DNA of 64,000 nt from Beijerinckiaceae bacterium (GTDB lineage Bacteria; Pseudomonadota; Alphaproteobacteria; Rhizobiales; Beijerinckiaceae). This document shows positions 48,202 through 57,510 of the stretch, one piece after another (position 1 is the stretch's first letter; each line of letters begins with the position of its first letter). The notes beneath the pieces are model-generated. The model did no database searches. It had not been told where the DNA came from and saw only the letters and a list, made by a program, of their open reading frames with translations. The translations under genes were made by a program, and so were the position numbers. The stretch is taken from NCBI GenBank assembly GCA_009773635.1, contig WSYC01000020.1, positions 1 through 64,000 on the forward strand, given 5' to 3'.

Positions 48202-48951
48202 TTATTTCGATGTCACAAAATAGCCGGTGAGCTGCATGCCGATCAGAACGAAGCCGGCGCTCATCATCACGACATTGGCGGTGTAGGCATGACGCCAGAA
48301 ACTGTCTGTGCGACGCCAGTAGCTGATGGCGATGAGAATGGCGGCAAGCGCGAGCAACTGCCCGATCTCGACCCCGACATTGAAAGCCAGAAGGTTTGCT
48401 AGCAGACCATCCGGCGCGATCTGGTATTCCTGAAGCTTGGTAGCCAACCCGAAGCCGTGGAACAGCCCGAAGATCAGGGTGGCAGCTCTGGTGTCCGGCT
48501 GAAATCCGAACCAGCGCTGGAAGGCGCCGAGATTGTCCAGTGCCTTGTAGACGATGGAAAACCCGATGATCGCATCGATCAGATAGGCACTGACGCCAAT
48601 ATTGAAATAGACCCCGAGGATCATCGTTGTCGAATGACCGAGCGCAAACAACGAGACATACAGCGCGATATGCTTCAGCCGGTAGAGAAAGAATATCACG
48701 CCCGCAAGAAACAGCAGGTGATCATAGCCGGTGACCATGTGTTTCGCCCCGAGATAGGCGAAGGGCAGCAAATTGATGCCGGTGATCTCCTGGATATAGC
48801 CCTTGTCACCCTCGGCGACGGCATGGGCAAAAACAGGCGAGGCCAGTAGGGCCGACGCGGCAAAGGCAGCAAACGCCGCGATAGCCGGAAGAACCGGGGA
48901 GATCGACGCAAAACCGCATCGCTTTCGTTCCCGTTTGGACAGTGGATGCAT
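48202..48951 (-). CDS. HupE/UreJ-family Ni/Co permease-like protein
   Basis: YLGAKHMVTGYDHLLFLAGVIFFLYRLKHIALYVSLFALGHSTTMILGV...FGLFHGFGLATKLQEY. Confidence 0.87.
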   Translation of the reverse strand: MHPLSKRERKRCGFASISPVLPAIAAFAAFAASALLASPVFAHAVAEGDKGYIQEITGINLLPFAYLGAKHMVTGYDHLLFLAGVIFFLYRLKHIALYVSLFALGHSTTMILGVYFNIGVSAYLIDAIIGFSIVYKALDNLGAFQRWFGFQPDTRAATLIFGLFHGFGLATKLQEYQIAPDGLLANLLAFNVGVEIGQLLALAAILIAISYWRRTDSFWRHAYTANVVMMSAGFVLIGMQLTGYFVTSK

Positions 48952-49008
48952 GGAAAACTCCTGATTAATCGTTGAAAAGCGCAGCTGGAAGCCACGCGGT
49001 TTCTCGCA

Positions 49009-49431
49009 TCAGGAGTGGCGAGGTGGCCTTTCAGGTGGCCAAAGCCGCTCTGGAAGTTTCACCCAAACCGATCCGATAACCGTCCTTTGTGTGAGCCTCA
49101 CAGGGGACGGCGGGTGGAAGAATGTCAGAATGCCGGCTTCATGCGTGTGATCTACCGCACTGTGCCCGAGATGCCTTTCATGCCGATCCGGCCCGCTAAC
49201 GGCATTGCGGGCGTCAAAATCATCATGGGAATGCTTGTGGGCGCTCTTCGCCGAGTGCATGTCTGCGTGTCGTTCGATGCCGGCCTCAGCCGTGTGAACC
49301 GGACTATGCGCGAGGATATTCATCGGTTGATCGAGAATGAGAACCATCGCTAGGGCCACTGCGATGATAACACGAATGGCCGCGATTATTTTCCATATGA
49401 GCACGATAAACAGACCGAACGTGAGAGTCAT
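49009..49431 (-). CDS. Histidine-rich membrane-anchored protein of unknown function
   Basis: TM followed by HSPVHTAEAGIERHADMHSAKSAHKHSHDDFDARNAVSGPDRHERHLGHSAVDHTHEAG. Confidence 0.6.
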   Translation of the reverse strand: MTLTFGLFIVLIWKIIAAIRVIIAVALAMVLILDQPMNILAHSPVHTAEAGIERHADMHSAKSAHKHSHDDFDARNAVSGPDRHERHLGHSAVDHTHEAGILTFFHPPSPVRLTQRTVIGSVWVKLPERLWPPERPPRHS

Positions 49432-49471
49432 ACCGGGGATTTAGCTTGTTCGAATCAAGCCGGAATACTTG

Positions 49472-49496
49472 ACTATATCCTCTCCAGGGGGATAGT
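49472..49496. promoter_or_regulatory. Putative RcnR/DmeR-type operator
   Basis: ACTATATCCTCTCCAGGGGGATAGT, imperfect dyad with G/C tract between ACTAT/ATAGT ends; immediately upstream of the CsoR/RcnR-family gene. Confidence 0.6.
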
Positions 49497-49503
49497 AAAA
49501 TCC

Positions 49504-49782
49504 ATGAGCGAGCCACATCAGCATACGACCCATCCGGAAATCATCCTGCGTCTCAAGCGCGCCGATGGTCACCTGCGCGGTATTGTCGAAATGATAGAGG
49601 CCGGGCGCTCTTGCCTCGATATTGCGCAGCAGCTTCACGCCGTTGAGAAGGCGATCAGTGAGGCCAAGAAAACGCTGATCCGTGACCATCTTGATCATTG
49701 TCTTGAAGACGCTGTTGGCCCCCTCGCCCGTGAGCAACGCAGCGTCATCGACGAATTCAAGACCATCACCAAATATCTGTGA
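49504..49782 (+). CDS. CsoR/RcnR-family metal-sensing repressor (DmeR/RcnR-like)
   Basis: HPEIILRLKRADGHLRGIVEMIEAGRSCLDIAQQLHAVEKAISEAKKTLIRDHLDHCL. Confidence 0.9.
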   Translation: MSEPHQHTTHPEIILRLKRADGHLRGIVEMIEAGRSCLDIAQQLHAVEKAISEAKKTLIRDHLDHCLEDAVGPLAREQRSVIDEFKTITKYL

Positions 49783-49788
49783 TTCCCA

Positions 49789-51108
49789 ATGCTGGATGTT
49801 CTCTCTCATCGCACCTATCGGCACCTGTTTCTGGCACAGGTGATCGCGCTCATCGGCACAGGACTGGCCACGGTGGCACTCGGCCTGCTCGCCTATGAGC
49901 TGGCCGTCGAACAGGCCGGTGCAGTTCTGGGCACGGCGCTCGCCATCAAGATGATCGCTTATGTCGGGATTGCGCCAATCGCAGCGGCCTTTGCCGAGCG
50001 TATGCCGCGCCGGGCCATGCTGGTGTCGCTGGATCTGGTGCGGGCGGCGGTCGCGCTGTGTCTGCCTTTCGTGAGCGAGATCTGGCAGGTATATGTCCTG
50101 ATCTTCGTCCTGCAATCAGCTTCTGCGGCTTTCACGCCGACGTTTCAGGCGACCATTCCCGATGTTCTGCCGGATGAGAAGGATTACACCCGGGCGCTCT
50201 CGCTCTCGCGCCTCGCCTATGATCTCGAAAGCCTGCTCAGCCCGATGCTGGCGGCACTCCTCCTGACCGTGATCAGTTTTCACAACCTCTTCGGCGGCAC
50301 GGTTATCGGGTTTCTGGCCTCTGCGGTGCTTGTTCTTTCGGTGAGCGTGCCCAGCCCTAAGCCGACGGCACCGCGCGGCATCTACGACCGCACGACGCGC
50401 GGGCTTCGCATCTATCTGGCAACGCCGAGGCTGCGCGGGCTTCTTGCAATCAGCCTGGCTGTGGCGGCCGGCGGGGCATTGGTGATCGTGAACACGGTAG
50501 TCTTCGTTCAAGGGCGGTTCGGGCTTGCTCAACCGGATACGGCTTTGGCGCTTGCCGCCTTCGGTGCGGGATCGATGGTGGTCGCGCTTATTTTGCCGCG
50601 TCTGCTGGAGCGCCTGTCCGATCGCCCGGTGATGCTCGTCGGGGCTGGCGTGCTGATCGCGGGAACTTTCTTATCCGCGCTGATCGACGCCTACCTCTGG
50701 CTTCTGCCGCTGTGGTTCATGATGGGTGCGGGGTATTCCCTTGCCCAGACGCCTTCCGGCCGGCTGCTGCGGCGGTCCGCCTCGCCCGAGGATCGCCCCG
50801 CCCTGTTTGCCGCGCAATTTGCGCTGTCCCATGCCTGCTGGCTTCTGACCTATCCGCTGGCGGGTTGGGCAAGTGCCACCTTCGGCTTGCCGGTGGCATC
50901 CCTGCTTCTGGCGGTTATTGCGGGAGGTGGCGTGCTGGTTGCCCTCCAAGTCTGGCCGGCTATTGACCCGGAAGCAATCGCGCATCGCCATTCAGATTTG
51001 CCGGAGGACCATCCGCATCAGATTGCGCATCGTGCCAGCCCGGCTGGTCAACACACGCATGCCTACATCGTCGACGACCTCCACCCAACTTGGCCATCGC
51101 CCCGATAA
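49789..51108 (+). CDS. MFS metal exporter, NreB-like, His-rich C-terminus
   Basis: MFS fold; C-terminal AHRHSDLPEDHPHQIAHRASPAGQHTHAYIVDDLHP; directly after RcnR-type regulator. Confidence 0.82.
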   Translation: MLDVLSHRTYRHLFLAQVIALIGTGLATVALGLLAYELAVEQAGAVLGTALAIKMIAYVGIAPIAAAFAERMPRRAMLVSLDLVRAAVALCLPFVSEIWQVYVLIFVLQSASAAFTPTFQATIPDVLPDEKDYTRALSLSRLAYDLESLLSPMLAALLLTVISFHNLFGGTVIGFLASAVLVLSVSVPSPKPTAPRGIYDRTTRGLRIYLATPRLRGLLAISLAVAAGGALVIVNTVVFVQGRFGLAQPDTALALAAFGAGSMVVALILPRLLERLSDRPVMLVGAGVLIAGTFLSALIDAYLWLLPLWFMMGAGYSLAQTPSGRLLRRSASPEDRPALFAAQFALSHACWLLTYPLAGWASATFGLPVASLLLAVIAGGGVLVALQVWPAIDPEAIAHRHSDLPEDHPHQIAHRASPAGQHTHAYIVDDLHPTWPSPR

Positions 51109-51180
51109 AATGGCGAATACACGGATAATCCGAAGCATAAGGCCGGGTATCTCTCTGGCAGAGTTCACCAAGCGCCCGTG

Positions 51181-51618
51181 ATGGTTGATTTCCTTGCCTA
51201 TGCTGGTTTGTTTCTCACTGCCTTCCTCGCAGCCACTATTTTGCCGGCACAATCAGAAGCCGTGCTCGGTGGAATGATCGTCGCGGGATCGCGACCAATC
51301 TGGCTGCTGGTCACGGTTGCCAGCCTTGGAAATATCCTGGGATCGTTGTTGAACTGGATGCTTGGTCGGGGGATCGAGCAGTTTCGGCACCATCGCTGGT
51401 TCCCAGCCTCCGAACGTGATCTCGACAAGGCGCAGGCGTTCTATCGGAAATGGGGGTGCTGGTCGCTGCTGCTGAGCTGGGTCCCAATCATCGGCGATCC
51501 GCTGACCATTGTCGCGGGCATCATGCGCGAGCCATTGATACGTTTTCTTGTGCTGGTCGCCATCGCCAAGATCGGGCGTTATCTGGCTCTGACGGCGCTC
51601 GTTCTTCACTGGCTTTAG
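51181..51618 (+). CDS. YqaA/DedA-like membrane protein
   Basis: LTAFLAATILPAQSEAVLGGMIVAG...SLGNILGSLLNWMLGRGIEQF...YRKWGCWSLLLSWVPIIGDPLTIVAGIMRE. Confidence 0.85.
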   Translation: MVDFLAYAGLFLTAFLAATILPAQSEAVLGGMIVAGSRPIWLLVTVASLGNILGSLLNWMLGRGIEQFRHHRWFPASERDLDKAQAFYRKWGCWSLLLSWVPIIGDPLTIVAGIMREPLIRFLVLVAIAKIGRYLALTALVLHWL

Positions 51619-51699
51619 ACCAGAAAACGGCAAGATGAGCGCGGTCGGGGAGACGCAAAATTGCCTTTCCCGACCGCCGATCTTATGTGAACGGCCGGA

Positions 51700-52329
51700 T
51701 CATGGGGCGAGCAGCCGACGCATTTTAGCCAGAGCCGGCGCTTCCTGCTCGTGATAATCGATCAACCCGGAAAATCGGCCATTCCGGTCCATCAGGAAGA
51801 CGGAGGCGGTATGATCCATCGTATAGCCGCCATCCTCGGTCGGACTCTTTTTGGCAAAAGCCTTGTAGGCGAGGATCGCTGCATCGACCTGCTCCCGCGT
51901 GCCTGAAAGTCCGATAATCCTCGGGTCGAAGGATTGGAGATAAAGCGCCATCTGCTCGGGTGTATCGCGTTCAGGATCGGCGGTAATGAAGAGCACCTGA
52001 AGGCGGTCCGCGTCGGCCCCAAGCTTCTGGAACCGGGTCGTGATCTCGAACAGCGTCGTCGGGCACACTTCCGGGCAATGCGTAAAGCCAAAGAACACCA
52101 GCGTCGGCTTGCCAAGAAAATCCTTTTCCGTGACGGTTTTCCCGCGATGGTCAACGAGCGTGAAGGGGCCACCGATCTGCGGCAGCCCCTTGATCTCGAT
52201 GCCGCCACTCGTTTGGGCTCGTCCGGGGCCATCGACCTGCCACCAGCCAAGCGTGAGTGCGGCAGCAACAAAGACGATGACCGCAATAACGGCCCATGCG
52301 CCGTATCGAATGAATTTGAGCGTGTTCAT
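51700..52329 (-). CDS. SCO1/SenC copper chaperone
   Basis: GPFTLVDHRGKTVTEKDFLGKPTLVFFGFTHCPEVCPTTL...FITADPERDTPEQM. Confidence 0.93.
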   Translation of the reverse strand: MNTLKFIRYGAWAVIAVIVFVAAALTLGWWQVDGPGRAQTSGGIEIKGLPQIGGPFTLVDHRGKTVTEKDFLGKPTLVFFGFTHCPEVCPTTLFEITTRFQKLGADADRLQVLFITADPERDTPEQMALYLQSFDPRIIGLSGTREQVDAAILAYKAFAKKSPTEDGGYTMDHTASVFLMDRNGRFSGLIDYHEQEAPALAKMRRLLAP

Positions 52330-52339
52330 ATGGCGCTCC

Positions 52340-52927
52340 TCAATGCGGATGGCCATCGGGCGCGCCGGGTGAGCCCATGGCATTAACCTGGAATTCGACT
52401 TTTACGGTTCCGGCGCCCTCGAACACCAGCGTGCCCGCGACTTTCTCACCCTGTTTCAACGGGCGCTGCAGATCAAAAAACATGATGTGATAGCCGCCGG
52501 GCTTCATCTCGACGCGCCCTCCGGCGGGTACGACAACCCCGGCCGGCAATTCACGCATCCGCATGATACCGTCGGTCACGGACATTTCATGCAGTTCGAC
52601 TTTGCCGGAAGCTTCCAGGGTTCCGCCGATCAGGCGATCAGGTTTGGCACCGGTGTTCTCGATCGTGATGTACCCACCAGCGACTTTCGCGCCGCCGGGC
52701 GGTGCCCGTGTCCAGGGATGGCCGATTTTGATGTCCCCGATCTTGAAATCGTGGGCGCTGCCCGGGTCGGCGAAAGTGACAATCGTCAACATGGCGAATA
52801 ACGACAAGCTGGCTCGTCTGTTGCGGGACGCGTGTGTCCCCGATGTTGGAGCCGCGACAGAAAACGTCGGGATGCGAGCGTGAAGGCGCAAGGCCAACTG
52901 GCCCGCCTCAAGGGATAGTCTGGTCAT
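52340..52927 (-). CDS. PCu(A)C copper chaperone
   Basis: HPWTRAPPGGAKVAGGYITIENTGAKPDRLIGG...VELHEMSVTDGIMRMRELPAG...MKPGGYHIMFFDL. Confidence 0.92.
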   Translation of the reverse strand: MTRLSLEAGQLALRLHARIPTFSVAAPTSGTHASRNRRASLSLFAMLTIVTFADPGSAHDFKIGDIKIGHPWTRAPPGGAKVAGGYITIENTGAKPDRLIGGTLEASGKVELHEMSVTDGIMRMRELPAGVVVPAGGRVEMKPGGYHIMFFDLQRPLKQGEKVAGTLVFEGAGTVKVEFQVNAMGSPGAPDGHPH

Positions 52928-53027
52928 GGGGATATCCTGATCTGGAAATTGCGTTCCGATCCGCGCGCAGCAAATCGCGCGGAACTGGGACCTTTGCGGC
53001 CATGGACCGCGCAGGTATTCTGCTTGT

Positions 53028-53444
53028 TCAGATCAGGGCTGGCGGGGCACGCGGTGCTTGTCGTCGTAGAGCAAGCGGCGTTGGGTGTTCGACTATATCA
53101 TTCCGAGCAAAAGCGATGCTTCGAGCGGGGGCATCATAGGCGCCAGTAAAGGCCGCAACCGGCTGCAACAAATGACAGGCACATTGCGCATCCCTGCCGC
53201 CCCAAGGGCAACATCCGGAGCCGTCCTTGGTATGATGGACTTCTTCAGGAGTCGTTCTATCAGGCGTGCCGCGCCCTTCGGACGCAGAACAGAGAATCCT
53301 GAGCCTGTCGAGGCCTTGAGCCTTATTTGCCGCGTGCGCGGCGCTCGCAGCAGTTCCGAGCACGAGTTGGAACAGCAAGCAAAAGGCAAGTACGGCACCG
53401 ATGAGTGCGCGGCTTGCCTGCCTGACGATTTGCGTGGTGATCAT
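53028..53444 (-). CDS. DUF2946-like protein
   Basis: N-terminal hydrophobic segment, LRILCSASEG...HHTKDGSGCCPWGGRDAQCACHL; upstream of PCuAC and SCO1. Confidence 0.6.
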   Translation of the reverse strand: MITTQIVRQASRALIGAVLAFCLLFQLVLGTAASAAHAANKAQGLDRLRILCSASEGRGTPDRTTPEEVHHTKDGSGCCPWGGRDAQCACHLLQPVAAFTGAYDAPARSIAFARNDIVEHPTPLALRRQAPRAPPALI

Positions 53445-53498
53445 GGACACATCTCTAGCCGGGATGATGGCTGCGGCCAAGCGGCTCCAAGTTCCCGA

Positions 53499-54515
53499 TC
53501 ACTCAAGCGCGTTAAAGGGGTCGAGCAAGGCGGCATCGGGCCGACTGACCTCGACACGCCCCGATGTCATAGCCTGCAGCCGCTCCGGCCCCACCGTCTT
53601 GAGAAGGGAGCGGAAACTCGGGTGCATCCCGCCATCGACATGCGCGAAGCTCATGGCCGGCGCGCCTTTGGCAACAAGATCGGCAAGGCGCTTTTCGTCT
53701 TCGGCCTTCTTGTCCGCGACCGCAGCGACAATCGCTGGATCTTCCTCATAGGCTGGGCACGGTGCGCCGGGCGTGAAGGGCCCCGCCCCTTCCTTGGGAT
53801 CGAAGACATAGCGACGCCCGCACGAGGCAACGCGCGGTGGTTGTCTTGTTGCCTCGAAATGGTCCGAACCTTCCTTGAGGTTGCGCCAGAAGGCGACGTT
53901 CGGATTGTTTCGATGTTTTGCCATGTTCTCCGGTGTCATCCGGAATGGCAGGGCCTGAACTTGGAAATTCTTCTGGCCGCCTGAGAAGGCTTCGCGCGCC
54001 AGCGCGTAGATTTCAGCAACGCCGCCGTCGGTCATCGCAAAACAGCCCGCCGATGTGCAGGCACCATGCACCATGAGCGCCGAGCCGGAATAGCCGAGCG
54101 AGCGCTCCAATGAGTTTGGATAGCCCAGATTGAAGGAGAGGTAGAATTGCGAGCGCGGGTTCATCAGTTCCGGTGCAACGGAATAGAAGCCCTCGGGCGC
54201 CTGCCGGTCGCCCTCGCGTTTTTTTGGCCCGAGTTGCCCGGACCAACGGCACATCGGATAGGTTTTCAGAAGCGCGTATTTGCCGGAATGGTCGCGTTTC
54301 CAGACCTCCAGTTCACTCTCCTTCTTGAAAATGCGAACAAGAATCGGATCGGAGGCGTTCATACCTTTTGCGGACATTTCCGACAGAAGCTGCGGAGGAA
54401 TCGGCTGCAAATGCTTGTTGTCGGTTTCGGTGGTCACGCAACCGGCAAGCAGTAATGCGCCAGCGATGAGAGCCGCGGCAAGACTTTTCCGGCGCTTTAA
54501 AAAACTGAAATTCAT
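53499..54515 (-). CDS. L,D-transpeptidase-family (YafK-like) lipoprotein
   Basis: Lipobox LLLAGC; VRIFKKESELEVWKRD...YPMCRWSGQLGPKKREGDRQAPEGFYSV...LMVHGACTSAGCFAMTD. Confidence 0.88.
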   Translation of the reverse strand: MNFSFLKRRKSLAAALIAGALLLAGCVTTETDNKHLQPIPPQLLSEMSAKGMNASDPILVRIFKKESELEVWKRDHSGKYALLKTYPMCRWSGQLGPKKREGDRQAPEGFYSVAPELMNPRSQFYLSFNLGYPNSLERSLGYSGSALMVHGACTSAGCFAMTDGGVAEIYALAREAFSGGQKNFQVQALPFRMTPENMAKHRNNPNVAFWRNLKEGSDHFEATRQPPRVASCGRRYVFDPKEGAGPFTPGAPCPAYEEDPAIVAAVADKKAEDEKRLADLVAKGAPAMSFAHVDGGMHPSFRSLLKTVGPERLQAMTSGRVEVSRPDAALLDPFNALE

Positions 54516-54718
54516 CGTGGATTCGTAGCTCAACTATGCCTGACAGGCCATGAAGAAAGATACTGAACGAATTTCTAAGACGTGAAGTGACTTCAGGTTC
54601 AAGCCTGAAATCGCCAACTCGCGCTATTTTGATCGCTTGGCAGGAAAGACGCGCAAGCTCCTCTTGAACCTCATGTGGCTACAGCATTTACAAGAGGGTG
54701 AAATGGGAGGGAGAATCC

Positions 54719-55357
54719 ATGAACCGCCGACTTCTTTTGCCGCTGCTTGCGACGGTTTCGTTGCTTGCCTTGCCATCCCTTGCATTTGCTCAGGCAAAGC
54801 CATCCATCGCGGCACGCCTTCTGGAACCGGGCGATCTTCCGGACAAGGTTTTCGGCAATGCCGATGCTCCTGTGACGATCATCGAATACGCCTCGATCAC
54901 ATGCCATCATTGCATGCGATTTCATACCGAGACCTGGCCGACGTTGAAGCAGAAATACGTCGACACCGGCAAGGTTCGTTTCATAATCCGCGAATTCCCG
55001 CTCGATCAACTCGCGACAGCTGGGTTCATGCTGGCGCGGTGTGCGGGCGAACAGCGCTGGTATCCCACGCTTGACCTGCTCTACCGCACCAAGGAAACTT
55101 GGGGGCACTCGGAGAAACCCGCCGAAGCACTGCTCGACGCCGTTCGTTTCGCAGGATTTACCAAAGAGACGTTTGAGGCCTGCCTCAGCGATGAGAAGCT
55201 CTACAAGGGCATTACATCGACGGCTCAGCGCGCCACGAAGGAATTCGGGGTCAATTCGACCCCGACCTTCTTCATCAACGGGGAAAAGCAGACCGGCGCC
55301 CTGACTCTGGAGCAGTTCGACAAGATCCTGGCGCCGCTTCTTGCCCCCAAGCCGTGA
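54719..55357 (+). CDS. DsbA-family thiol oxidoreductase
   Basis: Signal peptide; APVTIIEYASITCHHCMRFHTETWPTLKQKYVDTGKVRFIIREFPLD...FGVNSTPTFFINGE. Confidence 0.92.
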   Translation: MNRRLLLPLLATVSLLALPSLAFAQAKPSIAARLLEPGDLPDKVFGNADAPVTIIEYASITCHHCMRFHTETWPTLKQKYVDTGKVRFIIREFPLDQLATAGFMLARCAGEQRWYPTLDLLYRTKETWGHSEKPAEALLDAVRFAGFTKETFEACLSDEKLYKGITSTAQRATKEFGVNSTPTFFINGEKQTGALTLEQFDKILAPLLAPKP

Positions 55358-55363
55358 GCGGCG

Positions 55364-55993
55364 TCAGCGAAGTCCGGCGGTCACAATATCCGATCGACCG
55401 AGCTTGCGGCCGAGTTCGACCCAGGTATTCGGATCCGACGGTGACTGCCGTTTGATGAAGGTCAGTTCGCTCTGGGACCACGGCAGAATGAGGTTGGTCT
55501 GGTTGTCGAGGATGAATTCACCGCGATCCGTGATGACGGTCAGGACGGCGTGTCCACCACCTTCCTTGTCGAGCACGACCGTAATCAGCAGCGATGAGAG
55601 CGGCCAACCACGGCGGGCAAGCTCGCGGCGCTTTTCAAGGACATAATCCTCGCAATCCCCCTTCCCCGATTTTGCGTAGGTCCAGTATTCCGGTGTTCCA
55701 TACTGAACCTGATCCGTCACAGGCTCCACCGACTGATTGAAGTGGTGGTTGATCTTCAGCAATTCGCGCCAGAGCTTTTCATTCAGGACGACGGAAGTTG
55801 CGGCTGAGGTGCCCGGCCGGCATTCTGTTTGGTTTTCAGCGCAAAACTGTGTCCATCCCAGTGGCGGTGATGTCCGTTGACCGGAATGCAGGTGTGCCAG
55901 GTCCGTTCGCCCACCGGCTGAGGCTGTTTCGCTGATCGTAGCGAAACCGAAAAAACTTGCAGCGATGAGGATGCTCTTGAAAGAGATACGCAT
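55364..55993 (-). CDS. BTLCP-type transglutaminase-like cysteine peptidase
   Basis: YWTYAKSGKGDCEDYVLEKRRELARRGWPLSSLLITVVLDKEGGGHAVLTVITDRGEFILDNQT. Confidence 0.88.
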   Translation of the reverse strand: MRISFKSILIAASFFGFATISETASAGGRTDLAHLHSGQRTSPPLGWTQFCAENQTECRPGTSAATSVVLNEKLWRELLKINHHFNQSVEPVTDQVQYGTPEYWTYAKSGKGDCEDYVLEKRRELARRGWPLSSLLITVVLDKEGGGHAVLTVITDRGEFILDNQTNLILPWSQSELTFIKRQSPSDPNTWVELGRKLGRSDIVTAGLR

Positions 55994-56154
55994 TGTTTTG
56001 ACGCTCTGTTATTGTCCTGTTGTAAGAGCAACCTACAGGAGACGCGTTCAATTCACGGAAAATCCAACACATTGTTTCTCATGAACAAATCAATGCTTCA
56101 TTTACCTTGAGGTGATCCTGATCATGTGATCGGGATTGAGCTGAGGATTTCTCG

Positions 56155-56394
56155 TTACGGAGGCGTGGCTGGCGGAGTATCGCTTTTCAGATACCCGGCT
56201 GCGGCCAAAAGCCCCGTTGCCGTCGTGATGACGTGAGGAGCCCAGAACGCGGCGTTTTGCACGAATTCGGGCCAGAAACTGATCATCAGGAACGGGCGAA
56301 CAAAGAAATATCCAAACAGAAAACCGAGGATAGCGCCGATCATCGCATAGACGCAGGCCGTTCCAAACCTGCCGACCCATTGCCATTTTGTCAT
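56155..56394 (-). CDS. Small membrane protein of unknown function
   Basis: MTKWQWVGRFGTACVYAMIGAILGFLFGYFFVRPFLMISFWPEFVQNAAFWAPHVITTATGLLAAAGYL; overlaps lspA by 4 bp. Confidence 0.55.
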   Translation of the reverse strand: MTKWQWVGRFGTACVYAMIGAILGFLFGYFFVRPFLMISFWPEFVQNAAFWAPHVITTATGLLAAAGYLKSDTPPATPP

Positions 56395-56927
56395 GGGTCT
56401 CTCGATGGTTGAGGGGCAAGTTTGCCCTGGGTTGTTGATAATCCCTGTGAAGGGATAAAAGCACAAAGCATCATCAGTGCAGCACCAACGACAATCGCGA
56501 CATCAGCCATGTTGAAGGTCGGCCAGTGCCAGTTGGCCCAGTGAAAATCGAGAAAGTCGGTCACGGCTCCCTGCCGCCAGCGATCAATCGCATTCCCGAG
56601 CGCACCACCGGCGATCATTGCTAGACCGATGCGTTCGATCCTGTTGGTGGTCAGCGCGGCCCAGACCACCAGCCCGACAACGATAAGCCCTTTCGCAGCG
56701 GTCATCACGCCGGGCCAATCCGCTAGCGTTTCCTTGAAAAAACCAAAACTGACGCCCGTATTGAAGTTCAGGGTCAGATTAAAAAACGGCGTCACATTGA
56801 TCATGCGCGGCGGCTGCATGACCTGCTCAAGGATGATCCATTTGCTGATTTGGTCGATCAGAAACCAGCTTGCCATGACGGCTGCAATCGACGGGAGCCT
56901 CGCGAATAGTTTTGATCTTGCCGACAT
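56391..56927 (-). CDS. lspA: Lipoprotein signal peptidase (signal peptidase II)
   Basis: FLIDQISKWIILEQV...FFNLTLNFNTGVSFGFF...IAGGALGNAIDRWRQGAVTDFLDFHW...FNMADVAI. Confidence 0.93.
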   Translation of the reverse strand: MSARSKLFARLPSIAAVMASWFLIDQISKWIILEQVMQPPRMINVTPFFNLTLNFNTGVSFGFFKETLADWPGVMTAAKGLIVVGLVVWAALTTNRIERIGLAMIAGGALGNAIDRWRQGAVTDFLDFHWANWHWPTFNMADVAIVVGAALMMLCAFIPSQGLSTTQGKLAPQPSRDP

Positions 56928-56928
56928 A

Positions 56929-57510
56929 TCAGACGCTCTCCTTCGGGGCAGCGCTGCGCAGCAGGCGACGCCATGCGAGCAAGGTTGCCGCGACGAACAG
57001 GGCCAGCGCCAGAAAGCTGTAAAAGCCCCAATCAGCCTTGATCGTCTGTTCGATCGTGCTCCCGAAAAGATATCCCGCCCCAACAATCAGCAGGGTCCAC
57101 AAACCAGCCGATGCTGCGTTGAGCACTGTAAAATATCGCCAGCGGATGGTTGTGAAACCCAGCGGCAATGCGCCAATCGTCCGCATGCCTTTCGGGTAGC
57201 GGTAGAGAAAAACATACGCAGTGCCGTATTTATCGAGCAGTGCCTTTCCGGTTTCGACGAGGCTTGCGAGGCGTGGCCGCCCTTCGACAAGACCGTTGCC
57301 ATAGCGCCTGGCAAACCAGAACCGAACTTCGTCCCCGAGATAGCCGCCCATGAACGTGACAATGCCGACAGCGCCGAGATCGAGGCTGCCACTCTGGGCA
57401 GCATAGCCGGCGAAAAGAGGCAAGGTGCCGCTTTTCAGCGCGCAATAGGCGAAGAGAAGTGCATAAATTGCCACGCCGTAATCGCGCAGGAAGGATTGCA
57501 CAATATCCAT
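56929..57510 (-). CDS. DedA-family membrane protein
   Basis: SGSLDLGAVGIVTFMGGYLGDEVRFWFARRYG...LYRYPKGMRTIGALPLGFTTIRWRYF. Confidence 0.87.
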   Translation of the reverse strand: MDIVQSFLRDYGVAIYALLFAYCALKSGTLPLFAGYAAQSGSLDLGAVGIVTFMGGYLGDEVRFWFARRYGNGLVEGRPRLASLVETGKALLDKYGTAYVFLYRYPKGMRTIGALPLGFTTIRWRYFTVLNAASAGLWTLLIVGAGYLFGSTIEQTIKADWGFYSFLALALFVAATLLAWRRLLRSAAPKESV

